Source of the DNA: Scandinavium sp036271055
GTDB taxonomy: Bacteria > Pseudomonadota > Gammaproteobacteria > Enterobacterales > Enterobacteriaceae
Assembly: GCF_036271055.1 (NCBI RefSeq)
Contig: NZ_DATBBJ010000087.1
Location: forward strand, 1-64,000
DNA length: 64,000 nt
Reading direction: 5' to 3'
Part shown: piece after piece, positions 35,357-43,815 of the stretch
How the letters are laid out: every line of letters begins with the position of its first letter
How positions within the stretch are numbered: the stretch's first letter is position 1
Program-made: the position numbers and the translations under genes
The notes under the pieces: model-generated
What the model was told of the DNA's origin: nothing
Seen by the model: the letters and a program-made list of their open reading frames with translations, nothing else
The model's database searches: none

Positions 35357-36625
35357 ATGGAAAGCCAGCTCAACATCCGAATGAATGTCTGTAAAAGTTG
35401 GTCATGCCCTAATCTTGGCGTGACGGATGCCAGCGATTATATTTATCCGGTTTATCGACTGGGGTATACGGCACTGGAATGTCAGAAATGCGGCAGTCTT
35501 CCACCCTTATTTGATGAAGCGGAATGTAACGCCTGGTTCTCCCGGTTGATGAAGGAAAAACTCGGTGCAACAGGGTTAGGGTGTCCGCACTGTTTCAATC
35601 CCGACGTGATTCGCTACGGCAAAACAAATGCTGGTAATGCCCGCATGCAGTGTCGCGCTTGCCGAAAAACGTTTACGCCCCATCAAGTTACTCCCCGTCA
35701 GAGTGAGAATATTCAGCAGGTTTTGAGCCAACTGAGTGTAGGGGATCACCAGAGTGAAACCCCTGCGTACCGGACGCTAACGCAGGCTATGGGTTGGTGT
35801 GAGGGGGCGCTGCATGACACTTTTTCCGTAGTCAGGCAGATTGCGACCCAGATTTTTATTCTGCCTTTTCAGGGCAAAATGGCGCAACAAAAGCTCTACA
35901 CGATCGTCAGTACCGATGCTGATTCCGGGCGTGTTTTGCAGGTATCGACAAATTATTCCCCCTGGAAGACCAGCGAGGCATTGTGTTATCGAGGGGGAGA
36001 ATCGATGGTTCAGGAACGAGTCAATCCCTGCACGGTTGAGCATATTCGGCAGCAAGAAGGGCAGTTTATGCAGCGCAGTCAGTTCGATGAAATTGATTAC
36101 GGCAGGGCGCAACTGAAAGAGAATTCACAGGGCTGCATCGTTCGGCCTGTGGTGGCTATCCACGGACATTTCCAGCGCTTAAAACGCCGCTACCCGCGCG
36201 TGTCGGATCATTATCTTATGCATGAATGTATGCTTCGCGGGGCTGCTATTACAGCGTGGGCGCCAGAAGTTCGGTCGGGCGCAACGCACCTCTGGTTTGT
36301 GGTTGAAGACACATCCGAAATCGCCATGCCCGAAATGGAATTTCGTCATACCGGAACCTGGCGTATCGGCTGGTGGACAAATCAGTGGCAACGCTGGAGT
36401 CGCGGGGATGCCCATAAAATGATCGCGCTCTTGACCGGGCAAAAGCAGGTTGTCCACCCGGCAGCCGTTTCCCTCCGGACATGTCAGCAGTTTTACGACT
36501 GGCTCATGGCGCATCCCTGGCATCAACATAGTGGAAAATTCAGCGCCAGAACGTTGAGTGCTCAGTTAGTTTGTCTTGCCTACAGCTACAATCAGCAGCA
36601 TCAGGCTGTGGCGACAGAAAAATAA
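35357..36625 (+). CDS. Double zinc-ribbon protein resembling an IS transposase, possibly domesticated
   Basis: 422 residues, not recognised as a named protein. Two zinc-ribbon-like modules are visible: Cys 12, 17, 42, 45 and Cys 76, 79, 99, 102. The second (CPHC ... VIRYGK ... MQCRACRKTFTPH) resembles the N-terminal DNA-binding ribbon of IS1 InsA and IS1595-type transposases. The middle part starts with a strand TIVSTDADSGRVLQVSTNYS that could be the first Asp strand of an RNase H fold, but no full DDE triad is obvious. No terminal inverted repeats were noticed at its ends, and it has its own promoter region and terminator. A cytoplasmic DNA-binding role is likely; anything more specific is guesswork. 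Confidence 0.6.
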   Translation: MESQLNIRMNVCKSWSCPNLGVTDASDYIYPVYRLGYTALECQKCGSLPPLFDEAECNAWFSRLMKEKLGATGLGCPHCFNPDVIRYGKTNAGNARMQCRACRKTFTPHQVTPRQSENIQQVLSQLSVGDHQSETPAYRTLTQAMGWCEGALHDTFSVVRQIATQIFILPFQGKMAQQKLYTIVSTDADSGRVLQVSTNYSPWKTSEALCYRGGESMVQERVNPCTVEHIRQQEGQFMQRSQFDEIDYGRAQLKENSQGCIVRPVVAIHGHFQRLKRRYPRVSDHYLMHECMLRGAAITAWAPEVRSGATHLWFVVEDTSEIAMPEMEFRHTGTWRIGWWTNQWQRWSRGDAHKMIALLTGQKQVVHPAAVSLRTCQQFYDWLMAHPWHQHSGKFSARTLSAQLVCLAYSYNQQHQAVATEK

Positions 36626-36656
36626 CCGCACCGGGAGAACCCGGTGTGGCTGTTTT
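36624..36656 (+). terminator. Terminator after the zinc-ribbon gene
   Basis: GCACCGGG-AGAA-CCCGGTGT stem followed by GGCTGTTTTATT, immediately at the stop codon and just before the convergent cvrA end. Confidence 0.7.
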
Positions 36657-38388
36657 ATTCGACTTCTTCTTCGGCAACGCGGACACCGACTTTCAGCACT
36701 GAATTCTCTTCTTTCTCGGCGACGGTCCAGATCATCCCCGCAAACTCAACCTGGTCACCGACAACGGGCGCGGCACCGAGCAGGTACTGTACGATTTCAC
36801 CCAATGACTGCTGGCCTTCACGGAATTCTTCTCCGCCGTCGAGACCGTAAATCACCGCCACATCGGCGAATTTAGCGCTGGCTTCGAGGATAAAGTCACC
36901 AAAGAAGCGTTGATCCAACGCTACCGGCGGCGACTGGCTGAACAGCTTGCCGAGTGAGGGTAAATCGCGTTCGCGGCCAATCACGCACAGCACATCGCCT
37001 TCGCGCAGACGCGTGCTGCCGGTTGGGTCCAGCATCACATTGTCGCGAAACAGCGCCGCAATGCGTGTGTCGCGAGGCATATGCAAATCACGCAGTGCGG
37101 CACCTACACACCATTTATCCGCGCTGAGCTGATAAACAAACTGCTCCCACGGGTTCTCCGGGTGAATATCTAACCCGACGCGCGAAACCGGCCAGCCGAC
37201 AGGTGGCACCACTACTTTGGCTTTTTTTGCCGCCCAGGAGAGCGACGTTCCCTGCAACAGCAATGAAATCAGCACCACGAAGAAGGCGACGTTAAAGAAC
37301 AGACGGGCATTATCAAGCCCGGCCATCATCGGGAACACCGCAAGAATGATAGGCACGGCGCCGCGCAGGCCAACCCAACTGATAAACACCCGTTCGCGCA
37401 GGTTGAACCCACGGAACGGCAGCAGGCCAATAAACACCGATAACGGACGCGCGAAGAAAATCATCCCCGCCGACAGCATCAGTGCCGGAATGGCGATCGG
37501 CAGTAAATCGGACGGCGTAACCAGCAGGCCGAGCACCAGGAACATCCCGATTTGCGCCAGCCACGCCAGACCATCAAAGTTCTGCAAAATCGCGTAGCGG
37601 TTGCGGATAGGGCGGTTGCCAAGCAGGAAACCACACAAATAAACCGCCAGAATGCCGCTGCCATCAAGGGCAGTGGTCACGGCGAAAATCATGATCCCGC
37701 CGCTTAACGCCAGTAGCGGATAAAGCCCGGCAGGGAGGGAAAGACGGTTAATCATTTGCAGCAGCAGATAGCCGCCGCCGAGACCCATCAGAATCCCCAG
37801 GCCGAACTGCTGAATAATATGCACGGCAAACATCCAGTTCAGCCCCACCTCGTGCTGCTGGATCATCTCAATAAGAGTGATGGTCAGAAACACCGCCATC
37901 GGGTCGTTACTGCCGGATTCAATTTCCAGCGTCGAGCCAACACGTTCGTTGAGGCCTTTGCCGCCGAGCAGGGAGAACACTGCCGCGGCATCGGTCGAGC
38001 CGACAATTGCGCCAATCAACATGCCTTCAATCAAATCGAGGTGGAACAACCAGGCGGCCATCATGCCAGTCAGGCCGGAGGTGATCAGTACGCCGACCGT
38101 CGCCAGCGACAGCGCCGGGCCGAGTGCAACACGAAACGAACTCGCCTGGGTACGCATCCCGCCATCCAGCAGGATTACCGCTAGCGCGAGGTTACTGATC
38201 ATGTAAGCGAAGGGGTAATTATCAAACGGAATACCGCCGATGCCGTCGATTCCGGCAAGCATGCCGATGGCAAGGAAGATAACCAGAATCGGTATCCCGA
38301 GCCGGGAAGAAAAAGAACTGAGTAAAATACTGCAGGTGACCAGCACCGAACCCAGAATAAACAGACTGATTATTGCCCCGGCATCCAA
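36655..38388 (-). CDS. cvrA: K+/H+ antiporter CvrA (NhaP2)
   Basis: 577 residues, CPA1 family antiporter, about 12 membrane segments in the first 390 residues (ESGSNDPMAVFLTITLIEMI holds the paired acidic region), then a cytoplasmic TrkA-C domain (about 400-485) and a CorC/HlyC-type C-terminal domain. It expels K+ (and perhaps Na+) for volume and pH control; E. coli needs it at low osmolarity. Length within one residue of E. coli (also called YcgO). Position after dadX is conserved except for the two genes inserted between. Confidence 0.95.
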   Translation of the reverse strand: MDAGAIISLFILGSVLVTCSILLSSFSSRLGIPILVIFLAIGMLAGIDGIGGIPFDNYPFAYMISNLALAVILLDGGMRTQASSFRVALGPALSLATVGVLITSGLTGMMAAWLFHLDLIEGMLIGAIVGSTDAAAVFSLLGGKGLNERVGSTLEIESGSNDPMAVFLTITLIEMIQQHEVGLNWMFAVHIIQQFGLGILMGLGGGYLLLQMINRLSLPAGLYPLLALSGGIMIFAVTTALDGSGILAVYLCGFLLGNRPIRNRYAILQNFDGLAWLAQIGMFLVLGLLVTPSDLLPIAIPALMLSAGMIFFARPLSVFIGLLPFRGFNLRERVFISWVGLRGAVPIILAVFPMMAGLDNARLFFNVAFFVVLISLLLQGTSLSWAAKKAKVVVPPVGWPVSRVGLDIHPENPWEQFVYQLSADKWCVGAALRDLHMPRDTRIAALFRDNVMLDPTGSTRLREGDVLCVIGRERDLPSLGKLFSQSPPVALDQRFFGDFILEASAKFADVAVIYGLDGGEEFREGQQSLGEIVQYLLGAAPVVGDQVEFAGMIWTVAEKEENSVLKVGVRVAEEEVE

Positions 38389-38483
38389 CGTTCACGTACT
38401 CCCTTGATCGCGTGAATTGATATTCAAACGTTATCATATAAGTCCGTGAAACGATGGATCTATCAGAGCTATGAATGCAATTT

Positions 38484-39395
38484 TTATTCGCTGAGGATCG
38501 GATGGCCCGAAATCGACAACGTAGTGGCCTTTTCGCCGTGAACGAGGCGGGCCTGAGCGCCGAGCGGAATCGTCACCGTGCGCTGTTCGTGACCAAAATC
38601 CAGCCCGCTGATAACCGGAATGTTCAGCCGCGATTGCAGATATTCGATCATCACCGGCAAATCATAACCCGCGTCGTAGTCGTTCGGTTCTGCACCGCTA
38701 AAACTACCGAGCACAATCGCCCGCTGGCGGCTCAAAATGCCGGCATGGAAAAGTTGAAGCAACATGCGCTCGACGCGGAATGGATGTTCGTTGATATCTT
38801 CCAGCACCAGAATGCCGTCGTGAATTTCGGGTAGCCAAGGCGTGCCGACCAGCGACGCCAGCATCGCCAAATTCCCGCCCCATAGCGTGCCTTTCACATC
38901 ACAAGCCGGGCCGTTGCCCTGCCATTCAAGGTTAAATTCCGGGTTACGCAGTGCGCGCCAGAAGTGATCGATTGTGAAATTATTCAGCGTCTCAGCACCG
39001 AAATTACCGGCTAACATTGGTCCGCTGAATGTCATCACGCCTTTGCACAGCAGTGCCATCTGCACAGCGGTGAAATCACTGTGACCGCAAATCAGCAGCG
39101 GCGAATGTTGTTGGCGCTCAGCAAGTGCCTGCCAGTCGATCATGTCCAGTAAGCGGCTGGCACCGTAACCGCCACGCACCGCCAGGACAATGATGTTTTC
39201 ACCTGTGAGCTGGGCCAACGCAGCAATATCTTCAGCACGTTCGCTCTCCGTACCGGCAAAACGCTGCTGACGGCGTGCGAGAATAGACTGATTTTTGACT
39301 TCATGCCCGGACGCATTCAGGCGCTCAATACCGCGTGCAGCGGCCTGCTGGTTAGTGCAATAGCCTGATGGCGCAATCAGATGAAACAGACTCAT
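38484..39395 (-). CDS. ldcA: Muramoyltetrapeptide LD-carboxypeptidase LdcA
   Basis: 303 residues, cytoplasmic serine peptidase of family S66 that removes the terminal D-alanine from murein tetrapeptides during peptidoglycan recycling. Nucleophile Ser in ICGHSDFTAVQ (about 107), and the Glu and His of the triad lie in the C-terminal half (VLEDINEHPFR; GLDFGHEQR). The family signature GGYGASRLLDMID is present. Divergent from emtA, another murein enzyme; same arrangement as E. coli. Confidence 0.95.
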   Translation of the reverse strand: MSLFHLIAPSGYCTNQQAAARGIERLNASGHEVKNQSILARRQQRFAGTESERAEDIAALAQLTGENIIVLAVRGGYGASRLLDMIDWQALAERQQHSPLLICGHSDFTAVQMALLCKGVMTFSGPMLAGNFGAETLNNFTIDHFWRALRNPEFNLEWQGNGPACDVKGTLWGGNLAMLASLVGTPWLPEIHDGILVLEDINEHPFRVERMLLQLFHAGILSRQRAIVLGSFSGAEPNDYDAGYDLPVMIEYLQSRLNIPVISGLDFGHEQRTVTIPLGAQARLVHGEKATTLSISGHPILSE

Positions 39396-39486
39396 GGCAA
39401 TTCCTTGCTGATAACTAAACGGTTATCATGCCGTTTGAATATCGTGTTGTCATTAGCTCGCACACTTCAGTGAAAAGGAAAGAAGC

Positions 39487-40107
39487 GTGAAATTGAGATG
39501 GTTTGCTGTTTTATTTGTTGTTTTGCTTGCTGGATGCAGTTCGAAGCCGAAATACGATTACCGGAATCCCCCTTATGACCCAACCGTCCCGGTTCAGCGG
39601 TCGATGCAGTGGATGCCCATCAGCCAGAAAGCCGGTGCGGCCTGGGGACTGGATCCCAAATTCATTACCGCCATTATTGCGGTGGAATCGGGCGGTAACC
39701 CTAATGCGGTGAGCAAATCCGGTGCTGTGGGCTTAATGCAGCTTAAACCGTCTACTGCCGGGCGCGAAGTGTATCGCTATATGGGATGGGGCGGTGACCC
39801 GTCGGTCAGTGAACTTAAAAATCCTGAGCGCAACATCTCTATGGGGACTGCGTACTTCAGCATTCTGGAGCACGGGGTGCTTGCCGGAATCAAAGACCCG
39901 GAAGTCATGCAGTACGCGCTGGTGACGTCTTACGTTAACGGGGCAGGCGCGCTGTTGAGAACCTTCTCCTCCGACCGTAAAAAGGCGATTTCGGAAATCA
40001 ACAGCATGGATAAAGAAGAGTTCTTCGATTACATCGTCAAAAATCACCCGTCGTCGCAGGCCCCTCGCTATATCTGGAAAGTGCAAAAGGCCATGGACGC
40101 GCAATAG
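39487..40107 (+). CDS. emtA: Membrane-bound endo-type lytic murein transglycosylase EmtA (MltE)
   Basis: 206 residues. Lipoprotein signal with lipobox LAGC (Cys 17) and Ser at +2, so outer-membrane anchoring is expected. SLT domain: catalytic Glu in AVESGGNPNAVSKSGAVGLM, followed by LMQLKP and SYVNGAGALLR. It cleaves glycan strands endolytically to 1,6-anhydromuropeptides. Three residues longer than E. coli. AAAGGAAAG precedes the ATG. Convergent with ycgR, ending two bases apart. Confidence 0.95.
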   Translation: MKLRWFAVLFVVLLAGCSSKPKYDYRNPPYDPTVPVQRSMQWMPISQKAGAAWGLDPKFITAIIAVESGGNPNAVSKSGAVGLMQLKPSTAGREVYRYMGWGGDPSVSELKNPERNISMGTAYFSILEHGVLAGIKDPEVMQYALVTSYVNGAGALLRTFSSDRKKAISEINSMDKEEFFDYIVKNHPSSQAPRYIWKVQKAMDAQ

Positions 40108-40108
40108 A

Positions 40109-40840
40109 CTAACGAACTTTACTGGCGCGTTCTCGCGCCTCACGCTCCAGGGAGAAAATAATGCGCTGGAGCGTGCGTTCAATCGCCGGGCTGACGTTAA
40201 GAAAGCGAAAACTCAGCCGCGGCGTACTGATCGTCTCATTTTTGCTGTCCACCACTTTACGTTCGCTGAGCGAAATCAGCTGTACGTCGAAATGAAATTT
40301 CCCCCATTCTCCCATATCCAGTTCCATCTGCGGGATCATCACACCTGCTGTCAGAGCCGGTGGTGGCGCTTCATCCATTAACGCCCCCATGCCGCCGAGC
40401 GACAGATCGAACAGACGAAAACGGATATCACTTCTGTCCGCAAGCTTTGCCCTACCGTAATAGACAGGATGGAGCGGGGCGGTGATACGGAAATATTCCC
40501 GGCGCTGGACAAACCACAGCGACGGCGGAACCGGCATCGTAAAGGCAGGCAAATCGAGGAACCGACCATCACTGACCTTCGGCACAATGAATTCGACTTT
40601 CGCGCCCTGCGTTTCTGCGGAAATAGTGATGTTTTCCGCGCGCTGAACGGCACGGTTTTCATACTCCTGGCTGCCGTAGTCAATGATCAGCGCATGAGAA
40701 GAGATGTCGAGAATGCGGCTAATAAATTGCGACGTTCCCCAGGAAACGCGCAACGGAATGCGATCGCGGTGCAGATCGCGAAGAACATTTAACACTGCCA
40801 GCGGATTTTGTTTAAGGAATTGCTCATTGTAATGACTCAC
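40109..40840 (-). CDS. ycgR: Flagellar brake protein YcgR (PilZ domain)
   Basis: 243 residues. N-terminal YcgR domain (VSHYNEQFLKQNPLAVLNVL) and C-terminal PilZ domain with the c-di-GMP motif QRREYFRI (RxxxR) and DLSLGGMG (DxSxxG). On binding c-di-GMP it contacts the flagellar motor/switch and slows swimming. The GTG start at 40840 follows AAGGAG at nine bases and gives the E. coli N-terminus; the longer frame is rejected. A sigma-28 promoter lies just upstream, so the strain most likely has a flagellar regulon. Confidence 0.94.
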   Translation of the reverse strand: MSHYNEQFLKQNPLAVLNVLRDLHRDRIPLRVSWGTSQFISRILDISSHALIIDYGSQEYENRAVQRAENITISAETQGAKVEFIVPKVSDGRFLDLPAFTMPVPPSLWFVQRREYFRITAPLHPVYYGRAKLADRSDIRFRLFDLSLGGMGALMDEAPPPALTAGVMIPQMELDMGEWGKFHFDVQLISLSERKVVDSKNETISTPRLSFRFLNVSPAIERTLQRIIFSLEREARERASKVR

Positions 40841-40875
40841 GCCAGGTGGCTCCTTATCGACAGAGGATTGATAGA

Positions 40876-40902
40876 CTATCGGCAGCGGCAAACAGAACTT
40901 AA
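40876..40902 (-). promoter_or_regulatory. Sigma-28 (FliA) promoter of ycgR
   Basis: On the minus strand TTAAGTTC-N11-GCCGATAG, against the consensus TAAAGTTT-N11-GCCGATAA, with the exact 11-base spacer. It is 36 bp from the ycgR start. Confidence 0.8.
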
Positions 40903-41047
40903 TACAAACGGGTGAAAATATTTCTGTCGATAAAAATTTCAGTCAGTTTCCCTTATTTTCAGAATACATACCTATACTTAAGGGAACCGGCGCGTAGAAT
41001 ATACGCGTGTTTATTGAGGTTATTTTTTTATTTGGAGGATGGTTAAA

Positions 41048-41302
41048 ATGGGTATTCTGACCTGGATTGTATTCGGACTGATTGCGGGTATTATTGCGAA
41101 ATTGATTATGCCGGGTCGTGACGGCGGCGGCTTCATTCTAACCTGTATTCTGGGTATTGTGGGTGCTGTCGTAGGTGGCTGGTTGGCGACCATGTTTGGG
41201 ATTGGTGATGTGTCAGGCTTCAACCTGCACAGTTTCCTGGTGGCGGTTGTCGGTGCCATCGTGGTGCTGGTGGTCTTCAGACTGCTGCGCCGCAACGCAT
41301 AA
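41048..41302 (+). CDS. ymgE: Transglycosylase-associated-family membrane protein YmgE
   Basis: 84 residues, GlsB/YeaQ/YmgE family: three glycine-rich hydrophobic segments (GILTWIVFGLIAGIIAKLIM; the middle GIVGAVVGGWLATMFGI; the last LVAVVGAIVVLVVFRLL). Small inner-membrane protein, function unknown, stationary-phase in E. coli. Start at the second ATG (41048), nine bases after GGAGG, as in E. coli; the first ATG directly abuts the GGAGG. Terminator follows. Confidence 0.92.
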   Translation: MGILTWIVFGLIAGIIAKLIMPGRDGGGFILTCILGIVGAVVGGWLATMFGIGDVSGFNLHSFLVAVVGAIVVLVVFRLLRRNA

Positions 41303-41321
41303 TAACCTGACGTATTAACAT

Positions 41322-41352
41322 AGGCAGCCTTGTGGCTGCCTTTGTCGTTTTT
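41322..41352 (+). terminator. Terminator between ymgE and the receptor gene
   Basis: AGGCAGCC-TTGT-GGCTGCCT stem followed by TTGTCGTTTTT. Confidence 0.8.
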
Positions 41353-41359
41353 ATATCAA

Positions 41360-43479
41360 TCAGAAATCATATCCGACGGTCGCAATCACCGAACGCTCAG
41401 CACCCCAATAGCAGTTATTGGTGCCATAGCAGCCGGAGATATATTCCCGGTCGGTAAGATTATTCGCATTGACCTGTAAATACGCGCCTTTCAGGGCCGA
41501 TGTCCAGGCTCCCAAATCAGCACGTACCATCGCATCAATCAATGTCGTGGACGGCAGACGTTCGGTATTCGCGTCGTCAGCCCACTGTTTGCCAATATAG
41601 CGCACGCCCGCTCCGGCACTGATGCCGAAATCGAACTTATAGTGCGCCCATAATGAAGCCATCTGGTCTGGCGTCAGTTGCGGCGTATTGTCGTCGGTGC
41701 CATCTTTGGTATCCGCAAAGCGCAGACGGTTCCAGGTGTAACCGGCAATAGTGCTCAGACGTGGCGTCAGTTGATTACGTGCTTCCAGCTCAACACCCTG
41801 TGAATGCACTTTTCCGGCAGGCAGGAAAGTCGCAGTGCCAATATTGGTGTCGCGCGTTGCCACATCTTTTTGCGTCAGGTCGTACATCGCAATGCTGTAC
41901 ATATCTGCCGTTCCAGGCGGCTGGAATTTCAGACCTGCTTCGTACTGTTCCGCCGTTGTGGGTTTCAGCAGATTGCCGTCGGGGCCTGAGAGCATCGCTG
42001 GCGTGATCGCCTGGCTGTAGCTCATATAAGGTGACAGGCCATTTTCGAACGCATACAGCAGGGAGGCGCGACTGCTGATGTGGTCGTCAGAACGACGCGC
42101 AGACGTACCAAAGGTGTCGCTGACCTGTTCAGACACGATACGGTCATAGCGTCCGGACAGATTAGCGTGCCAGCGGTTCCACACCATCTCGTCCTGCAAA
42201 TATACGCCCGCCTGGTAATAACGACGGTTGTTGTCATCGCTGTAAGTCACGGTATGGCCGGTTTGCGGGGTATAACCGCTCCACGGATCTAACGGATTTG
42301 CGCCGCCTGCACCGGTCCACAGATCATTGCGGAAACGATGATATTCGCCTCCCAGCACCACGGTGTGCTGCACCTCGCCAGTGTTGAAATCCGCTTTAAC
42401 ACGGTTATCCGTCGACCAGCCATCAAGCGAGCCTTTCGAGCCGCTGTAGCCGCGTGCGAGCATATCGCTGTCGCCAATCCAGCCGACCTGATAAACCTGA
42501 TCCAGTTTCACATCGGAATGGGTATAGCTGCCGCTCGAATGCACCGACCAGACGTCGTTGAACTGGTGATCGAAATCATAGCTGTAAATTTGTTCGCGAC
42601 GCTGATAGCCATCGCCTGGATCACCTTCGTTGGTGCTGTTACTGAGCTTGCGACCGTTGTGTTCATAGCGTGTGCCATCCAGCGGCAGCGAGCCGTGATA
42701 GCCCCCGACGGATCTTTTTGCAGATAGGCACGTAACAGCAGGCTGGTGTCGGCATCCGGTTGCCATAAAAGCGACGGCGAAATCGCGTAGCGCTCTTCGC
42801 GGGTGTTATCGAACTGCGTGTCGGTATTGCGGGTGATACCGGTGATGCGGTATGCCCACTGGTCATTAATCGCGTCGGTATAATCAAACGCCGCGCCTTT
42901 GGTGTTCTGTGTGCCGCCAAACGCCTGAATGTGGCCTTCGGAGGTAAACTGCGGGCGCTTAGAGGTCAGGTTGACCAGCCCGCCCGGCACGCTTTGTCCG
43001 TACAGGGCAGAAGAGGGACCTTTGATCACATCAATGCGGTCAAGAAACCACGGGTCAATCTGAATGACGTTGTGACTGCCGCCGTCGCTCATCAGGCGCA
43101 TGCCGTCGAGGAAGATATTATCCACATCGCCGCCGTGATAGCCGCGCAGAGAAATGGCGTCAAAGCGGGTAGCGGCGCCGCCGAAGGTGCTGTACACGCC
43201 TGGGGTATAGCTCAATGCCTGACTGACGTTGGTCACGCCCTGATCTTCCATCTGCTGACGCGTCACGATGGAAACCGACTGTGCGGTGGTGATCAGCGGC
43301 TGATCGGTTTTGGTCGAACCGGTCGAGGTTTTAGCGGTGTAGCCTTCGGTCTTAGCCGTTGCCGATTCAACCGGCTGGGCGGTGACGACGACCGTTTCTT
43401 CTGCGAAAGACGAGCAAGGGAACGCCAGCGCCAGGGCGCAAAGCACCGACGAGCGTTTGAGAAGCAGTGTGTTATTCAT
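41360..43479 (-). pseudogene. TonB-dependent siderophore receptor, frameshifted
   Basis: The gene would encode about 706 residues of an FhuA/FoxA-type (hydroxamate-class) outer-membrane receptor. Signal peptide ends SSFAEE; TonB-box-like ETVVVTAQ follows; a plug domain (QSVSIVTRQQMEDQGVTNVS; RGYHGGDVDNIFLDGM; GPSSALYGQSVPGGLVN) and a beta-barrel ending in the outer-membrane C-terminal Phe (VIATVGYDF). The frame is broken at a run of five G on the coding strand (42702-42706 plus strand): the N-terminal frame reads KDPSGAITARC while the barrel continues in another frame as GGYHGSLPLDGTRY; one additional G restores S-G-G-Y. So either a recent single-base loss, a phase-variable tract or a sequence error. 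Ligand not identifiable. Inserted between ymgE and treA relative to E. coli. Confidence 0.88.
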
Positions 43480-43559
43480 CGCATAATCCTGAGTAACACG
43501 GCCTGGCACTCCTGTGCGCCACCGTGTCAAAACGTGCGAAAATGTCAGTTTTCGTTAAA

Positions 43560-43578
43560 AAGAATGCGAATTATTATT
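43560..43578. promoter_or_regulatory. Fur-like box upstream of the receptor gene
   Basis: AATGCGAATTATTATT (43563-43578) matches 12 of 16 positions of the Fur consensus half AATGATAATCATTATC. It lies 80 bp upstream of the receptor start, consistent with iron repression. Confidence 0.55.
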
Positions 43579-43689
43579 GTTTGCGTTAATTGAATCAAGC
43601 GAAGAAATGGCGTGCAAGGCGCGAGGATGCCCTGCTTTATCTCAGGTTTTAAGGGACAAACGCAGCAACGAAGGGCGACGGAAGATAAA

Positions 43690-43806
43690 TCGCTTGTTGG
43701 ACCTGCTACCAGAATTGGTAGCAGGGGAGTTGATGTTTATTGCCCGGTGGCCCGGGCAAAAAAGGGCTGTTGTAGGCCCTGCAAGCGTAGCGCCGCCGGG
43801 CGAACC
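43690..43806. repeat. Hairpin and REP-type repeats between receptor gene and treA
   Basis: The 336-bp gap holds no gene. 43702-43725 is CCTGCTACC-AGAATT-GGTAGCAGG. 43741-43757 is GCCCGG-TGGC-CCGGGC-type hairpin followed by A. 43774-43803 (GTAGGCCCTGCAAGCGTAGC, then GCCGCCGGGC) is a REP unit related to the copies at 29316 and 61183. Likely a BIME-like cluster protecting the 3' end of treA mRNA. Confidence 0.6.
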
Positions 43807-43815
43807 TCGCAGGAA

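Noticed and set aside
43702..43725. CCTGCTACC/GGTAGCAGG hairpin as an intrinsic terminator
   Set aside because: No T run follows on either strand; listed only as part of the repeat region.
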